Assembly: GCA_913057825.1 (NCBI GenBank)
Contig: CAJXOW010000040.1
Span: forward strand, 1 to 32,633
Source: an uncultured Balneolaceae bacterium
Lineage (GTDB): Bacteria; Bacteroidota; Rhodothermia; Balneolales; Balneolaceae
Length of the DNA: 32,633 bases
Direction of reading: 5' to 3'
The translations under genes and the position numbers were made by a program. A model generated the notes under the pieces. It was not told the DNA's origin. It ran no database searches and worked only from the letters and a program-made list of their open reading frames with translations. This document shows positions 24,301 through 32,026 of this stretch, piece by piece. Position 1 is the stretch's first letter. The number at the start of each line of letters is the position of its first letter.

Positions 24301-26136
24301 ATGTCTATTTATTTACTTATTGGACTCGTCGGTATTTTAGCACTCGGTGTATCGGCTCAATGGTTGGCATGGCGACTTAAATTGCCGGCAATCCTTTTGT
24401 TGCTCATCTTTGGGATCATTGCGGGACCAGTTGCGAATCTTATAAATCCCGACCAGCTATTTGGTGAAATCCTGGGGCCCATAGTCTCCGTATCCGTTGC
24501 AATTATCTTGTTTGAAGGCGGGCTAAGTCTTCGCTTCTCCGAGTTGCGGGACATCGGGGGGACCGTAGGGAGGTTGATCAGCATCGGCGTTATAGTGACC
24601 TGGGTAATGACTGCATTTTTTGCTTATCAACTGCTGGACCTCGGCTTGGAACTGTCTATCCTCTTAGGAGCCATACTCACCGTAACCGGTCCAACTGTTA
24701 TTCTCCCTCTGTTACGTCACGTCCGACCAGCCGGCAAGGTGGGGTCTATTCTGAAATGGGAGGGTATTACGATAGACCCGATCGGTGCCATGCTTTCGGT
24801 CCTCGTTTTTGAAATAATTATAGCCGGCGGCATAGGTCAACATATAAGCAGTTCCCTGCTAAGTATCTGGAATACCGTTTTCTTTGGCACCGTCCTTGGT
24901 CTGCTCGGTGCTGCTATAATCTATTACATGCTTAAAAAACACTTGATGCCGGACTTTCTCCAAAACCCCATCAGCCTGACACTGGTGGTAGTGGTATTTG
25001 CAGCGTCCAACTATTTACAGCATGAGTCCGGCCTCTGGGCCGTTACCGTGATGGGAATGGGGCTCGCCAATCAAAAATCCGTCCGGGTAAAACATATTAT
25101 AGAATTCAAAGAAAATCTGCGGGTTCTTCTGATCTCGGCGCTGTTTATCATGCTTTCGGCACGGCTGGAAATCAGTCATCTGGCACATTTTGATGTATAC
25201 AGTATAGCCTTTCTGGCCGCCCTTGTACTGGTCGTACGTCCCGCTTCCACCTTCCTGTCCACGATCGGAGCTCCACTTAATATCAAGGAGCGAATTTTCT
25301 TGTCCTGGATGGCACCACGAGGCATTGTCGCCGCAGCCATATCCTCCATTTTTGCCCTCTACCTGGCCGATCAAGGATATGTGCAGGCTGAACTGCTTGT
25401 GCCGTATACCTTCCTGGTAATTATTGGAACCGTCACTATTTACGGATTAACCAGTAGTTTCTTAGCCATGAAGTTAAAACTGGCTAAACCCGTCCCGCGA
25501 GGTGTATTGATCCTTGGGGCGCACGAGTGGTCCCGAAAATTAGCCTGTAAAATTCATAATTACGGCATTAAGATAATAATGGCCGATAGTAACTATCACC
25601 ATATCGAAAAAGCCAGCCAGGATGGTTTAGCTACCTATCATGGCAATGTTTTATCTGAATATGCCCTGGAAGAGGTCGATCTTGATGGAATCGGACACCT
25701 GATGGCCATTACGCCAAACGATGAAGTTAATTCCCTGGCAGCAATTCGTTTTGCCGACTATTTTGGTCGTTCAGAAGTTTACCAGTTGGCTCCCTTGGCG
25801 CATTCCATGAAACGCGAAAAAGAAGTTCCTGAATTTCTCAGCGGACGAGTACTGTTTAAGCAGCAACTCAATTATTCTGAAGTTAACCGCATCATCCAGA
25901 AAGGCGGCGAAATTGGTGATGTTGAAATTACGGAGACCTTTGACTTTGACAGTTACCAGGAAAAATGGAGCTCCTCTGCTGTTCCTCTCTTGGCTATCAC
26001 TCCCGAACAAGAGTTAAAAGTCTTTGCCATTGATAATAATCCTGAACCGAATGAGGGTGACATAATCATCCACTTGATTGTTCCGGAATCGATGCGAGAC
26101 CAACTAAAACAAGAAGAGGATGAAGCTTCTGCGTAA
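24301..26136 (+). CDS. CPA1-family cation:proton antiporter with a cytoplasmic RCK/TrkA-N domain
   Basis: The 611-residue protein has about 12 membrane helices in residues 1-395, beginning LIGLVGILALGVSAQWLAWR. It carries signature segments of CPA1/NhaP antiporters: LFEGGLSLRFSELRD near residue 70 (FEGGL), TVTGPTVILPLLRH near residue 127 (TxTxPT) and WEGITIDPIGAML near residue 154, where the acidic ID pair sits at the usual ND position. Residues about 400-520 form a Rossmann-like RCK_N domain (GVLILGAHEWSRKLACKIHN, then MADSNYHHIEKA and AITPNDEVNSLAAIRFAD), which suggests gating by nucleotide. It should exchange Na+ or K+ for protons across the inner membrane. It starts 42 bp after palindromic element copy 3. 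Confidence 0.88.
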   Translation: MSIYLLIGLVGILALGVSAQWLAWRLKLPAILLLLIFGIIAGPVANLINPDQLFGEILGPIVSVSVAIILFEGGLSLRFSELRDIGGTVGRLISIGVIVTWVMTAFFAYQLLDLGLELSILLGAILTVTGPTVILPLLRHVRPAGKVGSILKWEGITIDPIGAMLSVLVFEIIIAGGIGQHISSSLLSIWNTVFFGTVLGLLGAAIIYYMLKKHLMPDFLQNPISLTLVVVVFAASNYLQHESGLWAVTVMGMGLANQKSVRVKHIIEFKENLRVLLISALFIMLSARLEISHLAHFDVYSIAFLAALVLVVRPASTFLSTIGAPLNIKERIFLSWMAPRGIVAAAISSIFALYLADQGYVQAELLVPYTFLVIIGTVTIYGLTSSFLAMKLKLAKPVPRGVLILGAHEWSRKLACKIHNYGIKIIMADSNYHHIEKASQDGLATYHGNVLSEYALEEVDLDGIGHLMAITPNDEVNSLAAIRFADYFGRSEVYQLAPLAHSMKREKEVPEFLSGRVLFKQQLNYSEVNRIIQKGGEIGDVEITETFDFDSYQEKWSSSAVPLLAITPEQELKVFAIDNNPEPNEGDIIIHLIVPESMRDQLKQEEDEASA

Positions 26137-26163
26137 ACTCACTGTTTAAAGTCCGTTGTACCC

Positions 26164-26304
26164 GTGTCCACCTCCACCAGGGCCTGGCAAATTTGGATCG
26201 ATACCGGCGGCGCTTTTACGGATTGCTTCAAATCGATTGACGGTACGCAGGTCGAACAAGGCGATCAGTTGGCGGCGCAAACACCGGGTGGGGTGGGGCG
26301 GTAA
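26164..26304 (+). pseudogene. 46-codon internal-deletion relic of a hydantoinase/oxoprolinase gene
   Basis: From a GTG at 26164 a 46-codon frame reads ...STRAWQIWIDTGGAFTDCFK, which is the very start of hydantoinase A/oxoprolinase proteins (IDxGGTFTDC, the ATP-binding opening). About a dozen codons later it reads GDQLAAQTPGGVGR and stops. The latter resembles the extreme C terminus of hydantoinase B/oxoprolinase (GxxxxxxTPGGGGxG). A full gene would encode roughly 1200 residues, so almost all of the middle is missing while both ends remain in frame. It lies in the 180-bp gap between the convergent antiporter and CNNM genes. It is probably non-functional. The reading-frame match to both ends is seen directly; the family call is by eye. 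Confidence 0.6.
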
Positions 26305-26316
26305 TGCGAAAAAAGA

Positions 26317-27411
26317 TTACGCCTGGTTGCCGTTCCGGTCCAGGTATTTCTCTTCCAGCTCTTCCGGCTCTACGATACCCAATCGCTTGGCTCGTTCCAT
26401 CCATTTTCTCCGCGCCAGTTTCTGCATGTCCTCAATAGCATCTACTTCATCCACGATTTCCATACCAAGCAGGGTTTCCACTACATCTTCCATCGAAACA
26501 ACCCCCGAGAAACCTCCATACTCGTCAACTGCCACCGCTATATGTTCCTGGTTTTCCAGGAGACGCTCAAAAAGATCCCGTAAACTAAGCATCTCGGGAA
26601 CGATCAGAACCTCTCTTTTCAACTCCTTGAGTTTAATGTCGATTTCATCCCTCGCTACATGTATCAACAAGTCGTTTTTCAACACGTAGCCCGTCACATC
26701 ATCCCGATTCTCCCCATACACCGGCAGTCGTGAAAATCGCAGTTCATCAATTTCTTCATATATTTCACCCACCGTCTGTTCCTCATTAAAGTCCATCACC
26801 ACAATGCGCGGGGTCATAATATCTTTAACCCGCAACTGGCTAAAGCGGATTAAATTTTTGAAGATCTGCGACTCTTCCTCTTCCACCACTCCCTCTTCAG
26901 CACCCAGCTCGGCCATCGCACCGATCTCCTCCCGGCTAATCGAAGGATGCTCAGCTCCTTTCCGTGCCAGTAAAATCGTTATTCCCTGGGATAACAATAC
27001 AAAGGGATAGAGTACGACAATCATACCCCGCAAAAGAGAAGCTGAAAGGGGAGCAAGCGTCCTCCAATAGGTTGCTCCCAGGGTTTTGGGAATAATTTCG
27101 GACAGCACGAGGATCAACAGCGTCAGCACAATCGAGGTGATCGTGACATAAGCTTCACCATAAACGATCTGTGCCTGGGCACCCACCCCGGCAGCTCCCA
27201 CGGTATGCGCAATCGTATTCAGGCTGAGAATGGCCGAAAGCGGCCGATCGATGTCATCCTTCAAGTCACGCAATTTGGGCGCACTACTCCGTCCCTCCCT
27301 TTCCAACATGGCAATATAGGAAGGATTAACCGATAGCAGTACTGCCTCCAGGATGGAGCACAGGAACGAGACTCCGATGGCAAGTGCTAAGTATAGAAAT
27401 AGTAGAAACAT
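26317..27411 (-). CDS. CNNM/DUF21-CBS membrane protein (hemolysin C/CorC-like family)
   Basis: The 364-residue protein has an N-terminal DUF21 membrane domain with about four helices (residues 1-165: LYLALAIGVSFLCSILEAVL, with LEAVLLS and SLNTIAHTVGA, and LVLSEIIPKTLGA). These include the conserved SxxE-type and SEIIPKxLG motifs of the CNNM family. Residues about 195-320 form two CBS domains (VKDIMTPRIVVMDFNEEQTV and HIAVAVDEYGGFSGVVSMED). The CorC_HlyC transporter-associated domain seen in longer members is missing; the protein ends after a charged tail. CNNM proteins transport or sense Mg2+, with ATP-Mg bound in the CBS pair. It is convergent with the antiporter and divergent from the ABC-F gene (247-bp gap). 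Confidence 0.87.
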   Translation of the reverse strand: MFLLFLYLALAIGVSFLCSILEAVLLSVNPSYIAMLEREGRSSAPKLRDLKDDIDRPLSAILSLNTIAHTVGAAGVGAQAQIVYGEAYVTITSIVLTLLILVLSEIIPKTLGATYWRTLAPLSASLLRGMIVVLYPFVLLSQGITILLARKGAEHPSISREEIGAMAELGAEEGVVEEEESQIFKNLIRFSQLRVKDIMTPRIVVMDFNEEQTVGEIYEEIDELRFSRLPVYGENRDDVTGYVLKNDLLIHVARDEIDIKLKELKREVLIVPEMLSLRDLFERLLENQEHIAVAVDEYGGFSGVVSMEDVVETLLGMEIVDEVDAIEDMQKLARRKWMERAKRLGIVEPEELEEKYLDRNGNQA

Positions 27412-27530
27412 GAGCTCAATAAGATATCACTTTGATACACTTTTAAAAACCATTTTACCGCATGACGGTTGCATCCTATAATTCAACACGATATTATCCG
27501 TTTAATATCCTGCTTACTGTAAGCTATTCG

Positions 27531-27578
27531 GCTGTTCGGCATATAATGATCCTGATTCTATGCCCCCTGCTGAACGGC
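27531..27578. other. Possible hairpin in the CNNM/ABC-F divergent gap
   Basis: GCTGTTCGGCA (27531-27541) can pair with TGCTGAACGGC (27568-27578) over 11 positions, two of them G-U wobbles in RNA, around a 26-nt loop. No T run follows it. It may be a weak regulatory hairpin in the ABC-F leader, or chance. The rest of the 247-bp gap is AT-rich and shows no gene. Confidence 0.3.
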
Positions 27579-27658
27579 TTGTCACAAAGCTTCTTGTTCC
27601 TTTTCATCATAACATTTTATCACAGATCAATAAATAAAACAGTAAATTTACCCACGAT

Positions 27659-29653
27659 TTGCTTTCTCTAGATAAAGTAACTGTTCGATTCGGCGGCCAT
27701 ACATTAATCGATAATGCCCAGGCTATGATCAATCCCAATGATCGCATTGGGCTGGTCGGTCCTAACGGTGCCGGTAAGTCAACATTGTTGAGAATTATTG
27801 CCGGATGGTCGGAGCCTGACGAGGGTAACATTGCGAAACCAGACCGCGTCGAAGTAGGATATTTGCCGCAGGACGGTGTTGAGCCGGATACCGAAGAAAC
27901 CCTTTTTCAAGAGGTAAAGCATACGTTTGATGATTTACTCGAGCTTCAAGACGAAGTTAAACAGATTCAACATAAGCTCAGTTCACTGGAAGAGGGAACG
28001 GAACAATACCAAAAAACTCTGAAAAAGTACGGCAATCTCCAGCACCAGCTTGAGGAATCCGGGGTATACAGTATTCGAGCCCGAATTGAAAGCGTGCTTG
28101 TCGGGTTGGGGTTCGAGCATAGCGACTTTCACCGAGCCGTCACCGAGTTTAGCGGGGGATGGCTCATGCGTATTGCACTGGCCAAATTACTATTGCGTCG
28201 CCCGGAAGTCCTGTTGCTCGACGAGCCGACCAATCACCTGGATATTGAATCTTTACAGTGGATGGAGAATTTTTTAAAAGAGTATGATGGTGCGGTTATC
28301 CTGGTATCGCACGACCGTAAATTCCTGGATGAAATTACCAATCGAACGTTCGCCCTTGACCATGGATCCCTGGATACTTATGAAGGAAACTACAGTTACT
28401 ATGTAAAAAAATGGCAGCTCCACCAGGAACAACTTCGGCGTGAATACAAAAATCAACAGAAACGAATTAAAGAGATCCAGGAATTTATCGACAAATTCCG
28501 GTATAACTCCGAAAAAGCCAGTCTTGTACAGAGTCGCATCAAGCAACTGGAAAAGATGGAGGAGATTGAACTCCAGGACGAACAAGACGAAATCGCTTTT
28601 GAATTCCCGGAACCCGAGCGCAGCGGGGATATCGTCATGGAACTTGAAGGGGTCGACAAATCGTATGGTGATGTGCCTGTGCTAAAAGAAGTAGAATTGC
28701 GGATTAACCGGGGGGATCGACTTGCGGTAGTGGGACCTAATGGTGCCGGGAAGTCAACCTTGATCCGTATTCTTGCCGGCATTGAAACGGTTGACGACGG
28801 CAAGCGTTCGCCGGGATACAACGTTACCCCCTCCTATTATGCGCAGCACCAGGCCGAAGAAATCGATGTTGAAAAACAGGTCATTGAAGTGATGGAGGAT
28901 ACTTCCGGGACCAAGTCGGAAACTTATTTGCGTACTATTCTGGGATGCTTTTTGTTCCAGGGAGATGATGTATTCAAAAAAGTGGGAGTGCTTTCCGGCG
29001 GCGAAAAGAGTCGATTGGCACTGGCCCGCATGCTGGTTCGCCCCTCGAACTTTCTTATCATGGACGAGCCGACCAATCACCTGGATATGCAATCCAAAAC
29101 CATCTTGCAGCAAGCCCTGCAGGATTATTCGGGCACATATATCATCGTTTCGCACGACCGTGATTTCCTGGATCCCCTGGTCAACAAAGTGATTGAAGTA
29201 AAAAGTCACTCTCTGAAAACCTATCCGGGTAATATTTCAGAATACCTCGACAAAAAAACGATCGACTCAAAATACGATCAAATAACCAGCGCCGCGACCG
29301 ACTCCTCCAACAATCAGACCGCCAAAAAGGACAACGAATCCCTTTCCCGTCAAGAGCAAAAGCGAAGAGATGCCAAGCGTAGAAACGAACGGCACCGCAA
29401 AATCAAGCCGTATAAGCAAAAGTTGGACCCCATCGAGGAACAAATCGAAAAGCTGGAGGATCGTAAAGAAGAAATCGAATCGCTAATGCAGCAAAGCGAT
29501 TTTTACGATGATTCCCAGCAAGTCCAGGAGATATCTCGCGAATATGACCAGATTAAGCAGGATCTGCAGGAAGCCTACGGGCAATGGGAAAACATTGCGG
29601 AAAAAATCAGCGAAATTGAGGAGCAATATTCAAAAGTTAACTACCAGGACTAA
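27659..29653 (+). CDS. ABC-F family ATPase (translation factor type), TTG start
   Basis: The 664-residue soluble protein has two ABC domains and no membrane segments. Domain 1: Walker A GPNGAGKSTLLRI (about 33-45), signature FSGGWLMRIALAK (about 163-175), Walker B LLLDEPTNHLD (about 184-195). Domain 2: Walker A GPNGAGKSTLIRI (about 358), signature LSGGEKSRLALARM (about 446), Walker B LIMDEPTNHLD (about 466). The linker between the domains (about 240-310) is a charged helical pair, the P-site tRNA interaction motif. A C-terminal coiled coil rich in Lys, Glu and Gln runs from about 540 to the end, as in Uup/YdiF-like members. It likely acts on the ribosome. The TTG start is chosen because LSLDKVTVRFGG is the normal entry of ABC-F proteins and no ATG fits. 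Palindromic element copy 4 begins 10 bp after the stop. Confidence 0.9.
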   Translation: MLSLDKVTVRFGGHTLIDNAQAMINPNDRIGLVGPNGAGKSTLLRIIAGWSEPDEGNIAKPDRVEVGYLPQDGVEPDTEETLFQEVKHTFDDLLELQDEVKQIQHKLSSLEEGTEQYQKTLKKYGNLQHQLEESGVYSIRARIESVLVGLGFEHSDFHRAVTEFSGGWLMRIALAKLLLRRPEVLLLDEPTNHLDIESLQWMENFLKEYDGAVILVSHDRKFLDEITNRTFALDHGSLDTYEGNYSYYVKKWQLHQEQLRREYKNQQKRIKEIQEFIDKFRYNSEKASLVQSRIKQLEKMEEIELQDEQDEIAFEFPEPERSGDIVMELEGVDKSYGDVPVLKEVELRINRGDRLAVVGPNGAGKSTLIRILAGIETVDDGKRSPGYNVTPSYYAQHQAEEIDVEKQVIEVMEDTSGTKSETYLRTILGCFLFQGDDVFKKVGVLSGGEKSRLALARMLVRPSNFLIMDEPTNHLDMQSKTILQQALQDYSGTYIIVSHDRDFLDPLVNKVIEVKSHSLKTYPGNISEYLDKKTIDSKYDQITSAATDSSNNQTAKKDNESLSRQEQKRRDAKRRNERHRKIKPYKQKLDPIEEQIEKLEDRKEEIESLMQQSDFYDDSQQVQEISREYDQIKQDLQEAYGQWENIAEKISEIEEQYSKVNYQD

Positions 29654-29662
29654 CGGCCCGTC

Positions 29663-29839
29663 GACTTTTTCGGAAAGCGGCGGCACGGGCCGTGCCTTCG
29701 ATGAAAAATTTTTTCTTACGGTTTTGCTCTTTCATCTTTAGTTGCTATGCAATTTCAAGTTCATAGACCCATTAAATGCTATGGTTCGAAAAATTTTAAG
29801 TACTCAGCACGGCCCGTGCCGCCGCTTTCCGAAAAAGTC
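29663..29839 (+). repeat. Long palindromic element, copy 4 (divergent subfamily)
   Basis: The left arm, GACTTTTTCGGAAAGCGGCG and on to GGGCCGTGC (29663-29695 area), pairs without mismatch over about 33 bp with the right arm ending at 29839. The arm sequence differs from copies 1-3 but keeps TTT-GAAA-like and CGGCGG blocks. The core is related to copy 2 at its right side (TCGAAAAATTTTAAGTACTC against CCGAAAAACTTAATACTTC). It begins 10 bp after the ABC-F stop. The following 171 bp to the DNA glycosylase gene hold no gene that I can see. Confidence 0.8.
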
Positions 29840-30010
29840 TTACACTTTATTAGCTTTGATATTATTGCTATATAAAAGGGAGAGTGAATAAACCGGTCAT
29901 TCATATTCTTAGTGGTCTCATATATTGATATATTGAAAAATTCTGAGTCTCGACATTATCAAGTAATCGATAGAAACTGTTTATCAATCATTAATCTTAA
30001 AACCTGAACA

Positions 30011-30925
30011 TTGGATTTACGGACAGGCAAAATCATTCCAGAAACTCCCTTTAGTTTTGAGCAATGTCTTTCCTATATCCAGTCTTTCCCGGCTTCTCAA
30101 AATGATCACAAGATTGATGCGGGTCAGTTGATCAAAGCATTTCGTATTGGAGACAAAACCTACGCAATGCAGATATTTAACCGGGGAGAAGTCGACGATC
30201 CCAAACTACGCGTAACCATCATGTCGACCAATCCAATGAAGGACCGCGAATTGGAGCAGGCCCTTCAAAAAGTGCGGTTTTATCTCGGCATTGATGATCC
30301 CATTCAGGAATTCTATGAAATCGGGGACAGGGACTCCATGTTCAAGCCGTTGATCAACTCCCTCTACGGTCATCATATGATTAAATTCCTGAGTATTTTT
30401 GAAGCGGCTATCTGGAAACTGCTAAGCAGCAATCTCACGCTGGCCGAATCCATTAAAAGCAAGAAGATGCTCCAGCAGCGGCTGGGAGCAATGATCAACA
30501 TCAATGGAATCAACTACCGGGCTTTCCCGGAACCCCTTGATGTCTTGGAGGCCCCTGACGAGGAACTGGCTTATGCTCTACCCCAGGAGCGAATTCAAAA
30601 ACGGGTGCACCAAATGGCCTCTTTCTTTTCAGATTATCATTCAATGAGTGCGTTGCAAAACATGTCAAATGATGAAATAAAAGACGAACTATTGCAGTTG
30701 GAAGGTATCGACCAGGGAGGATCCATTTATATCCTTAATTATGGACTCGGACGAATGGATGAAATTCACTATGGTGATCCCCTGCTAGTGCAATCTGTTG
30801 AAAAAACCTACGGCACCCACCACGAAATTAATCGTGAAAAAATCAAAGAGCTGGCATCCCAATATGGGAAGTGGAAAGGATATTGGGCTCACTACCTGCG
30901 TCAAAGCCATGCAAAAAATCATTGA
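30011..30925 (+). CDS. AlkA-like DNA-3-methyladenine glycosylase (HhH-GPD fold), TTG start
   Basis: The 304-residue protein (TTG start at 30011; no nearby ATG) has an N-terminal mixed domain up to about residue 115, like the AlkA N domain. FLSIFEAAIWKLLSSNLTLA near residue 127 corresponds to the DPFEALVxAIxxQQxS helix. LLQLEGIDQGGSIYILNYGL near residue 235 is the helix-hairpin-helix region, then GRMDEIHYGDPLLVQSVEKT with Asp of the GD pair at the catalytic Asp position. KIKELASQYGKWKGYWAHYL matches the AxxWxPWRSYAAxYLW ending. The HhH loop lacks the usual PGIGxxTA sequence, so specificity may differ. Its role should be base excision of alkylated purines. Confidence is moderate because the match is divergent. 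Confidence 0.7.
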   Translation: MDLRTGKIIPETPFSFEQCLSYIQSFPASQNDHKIDAGQLIKAFRIGDKTYAMQIFNRGEVDDPKLRVTIMSTNPMKDRELEQALQKVRFYLGIDDPIQEFYEIGDRDSMFKPLINSLYGHHMIKFLSIFEAAIWKLLSSNLTLAESIKSKKMLQQRLGAMININGINYRAFPEPLDVLEAPDEELAYALPQERIQKRVHQMASFFSDYHSMSALQNMSNDEIKDELLQLEGIDQGGSIYILNYGLGRMDEIHYGDPLLVQSVEKTYGTHHEINREKIKELASQYGKWKGYWAHYLRQSHAKNH

Positions 30926-31035
30926 CCCTGCATTTAAATTCCCGAAAGAACTAAAGGTTGCCCGTAAGTGAATGACTTGAGTAGTATTCTTGTTAATTAA
31001 GTGACTAACAAGGGAATGGTAAAGGTAAACAAAAC

Positions 31036-31042
31036 AGGAGGT
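31036..31042 (+). promoter_or_regulatory. Strong Shine-Dalgarno for sodC
   Basis: AGGAGGT ends 7 bp before the ATG at 31050. It is one of the few strong ribosome binding sites in the window and fixes this start. Confidence 0.8.
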
Positions 31043-31049
31043 CACTAAC

Positions 31050-31661
31050 ATGCTTCATTTTAAACAAATTATATTCAAGGGTGTCGGGCTGATAATTGCT
31101 GGAATGCTTTTATTTGGATGCGCCCGGCAATCTCAGAAAAAACCCGCTGAAAAAAAGGATAAAGAACCGCAGGTAACGGAGGCCATAGCCACCATACATC
31201 CGGCAGAAGGTGAAGAGATGACAGGTACGGTCACCTTTACCAAAACCGAAAACGGAACCAAAGTTGAAGCCAATTTAAATAATTTATCACAGGGCAAGCA
31301 TGGCTTCCATATTCATGAGTATGGAAATTGCTCCGATCGGGAAAGCCTTGCATCAGCCGGCGGACATTACAACCCTGCCAACCAACCACATGCTTCGCCT
31401 ACTTCCGACCAACGACATGTCGGAGATATGGGAAATATACCTGCCGGACCTGAAGGTAACGGGGAACTTACTTATACTGATCCGATCATTCAATTGAATG
31501 GCAAACACAGTGTAGTTGGTCGAGCTGTTGTAATTCATTCCGGCGAGGACGATCTGGAATCACAACCATCCGGGGCCGCAGGCTCGCGAATTGGCTGTGG
31601 AGTCATCGGTATAACTTCGATGGAAATGGAAGCGGATACCGGCAGTGGAAACAATATGTAG
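31050..31661 (+). CDS. sodC: Cu/Zn superoxide dismutase, lipoprotein form
   Basis: The 203-residue protein has a lipoprotein signal peptide with lipobox LLFGC (Cys24), then a charged linker rich in Lys and Glu. The mature domain begins AIATIHPAEGEEMTGTVTFT and keeps all metal-ligand motifs: GFHIHEYGNC (two Cu His, one Cys of the disulfide), GGHYNP (bridging His), a RHVGDMGNI stretch (Zn His and Asp), VVIHSGEDD (Cu His) and SRIGCGVIGI (second Cys). It should sit lipid-anchored in the envelope and remove superoxide in the periplasm. The strong AGGAGGT ahead of the ATG and the 124-bp upstream gap suggest its own promoter. A good intrinsic terminator follows 34 bp after the stop. Confidence 0.95.
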   Translation: MLHFKQIIFKGVGLIIAGMLLFGCARQSQKKPAEKKDKEPQVTEAIATIHPAEGEEMTGTVTFTKTENGTKVEANLNNLSQGKHGFHIHEYGNCSDRESLASAGGHYNPANQPHASPTSDQRHVGDMGNIPAGPEGNGELTYTDPIIQLNGKHSVVGRAVVIHSGEDDLESQPSGAAGSRIGCGVIGITSMEMEADTGSGNNM

Positions 31662-31695
31662 TTCTTTTTCTTGCTTTTCTATTAGTTAAATGAAG

Positions 31696-31725
31696 AAGCC
31701 GGCGTTTAAAGCGCCGGCTTTTTTT
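31696..31725 (+). terminator. Intrinsic terminator after sodC
   Basis: AAGCCGGCG pairs with CGCCGGCTT around a short AT loop (TTTAAAG), followed by a run of Ts. This is a classic 9-bp GC-rich rho-independent terminator. Confidence 0.9.
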
Positions 31726-31805
31726 ATAGGTCTTCTTATGGGGGAGGTTTTATCCATTTAACTACTGGAGTGCATCTTATGGAGAGCATTCAAGCACTGG
31801 TATAT

Positions 31806-31988
31806 GTCCTCCCCCTCTCCCCCTCTAAACTCTTGGGTATGGTTGCGGACGTGGATTGAGATGAGAGTTTCGTCCTCCCCCTTGTCCAACCCAAATTTTT
31901 TGGGATGGACCTTCCCCCTCCGAAGGGGGAAGGTAAGGCAACCGAGGTGAAAAAAACGTCCCTCTTCGGAGGGGGTTAGGGGGAGGAC
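31806..31988. repeat. C/G-tract repeat region with nested hairpins
   Basis: The 365-bp gap between sodC and glyS holds, besides the terminator, an inverted pair formed by GTCCTCCCCCTCTCCCCCTC (31807-31826) and GGAGGGGGTTAGGGGGAGGAC (ending 31987), plus a direct copy GTCCTCCCCCTT at 31872. A strong internal hairpin CCTTCCCCCTCCGAAGGGGG and AAGG is at 31910-31933, and a second small one, TCCAACCCA with TGGGATGGA, at about 31885-31908. It looks like remnants of a small CCCCCTCCGAAGGGGG-type palindromic repeat, unrelated in sequence to the four longer elements. No gene is visible here. Confidence 0.65.
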
Positions 31989-32026
31989 CTTTTAGATAAA
32001 CCACTATTAGGCCATCACACCTTCAA

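Noticed and set aside
26156..26689. A 177-residue Ser/Arg-rich open frame on the + strand
   Set aside because: It runs mostly opposite the CNNM gene and its composition is typical of an antisense shadow. The real signal in its first part is the hydantoinase relic in another frame.
27462..27671. A 69-residue open frame between the CNNM and ABC-F genes
   Set aside because: It has no ribosome binding site or family similarity and overlaps the ABC-F start. The AT-rich hydrophobic composition can arise by chance.
16487..29839. CRISPR array or attC-type integron sites as an explanation of the palindromes
   Set aside because: The four copies are kilobases apart, have no spacers or cassette genes, and are not head-to-tail.
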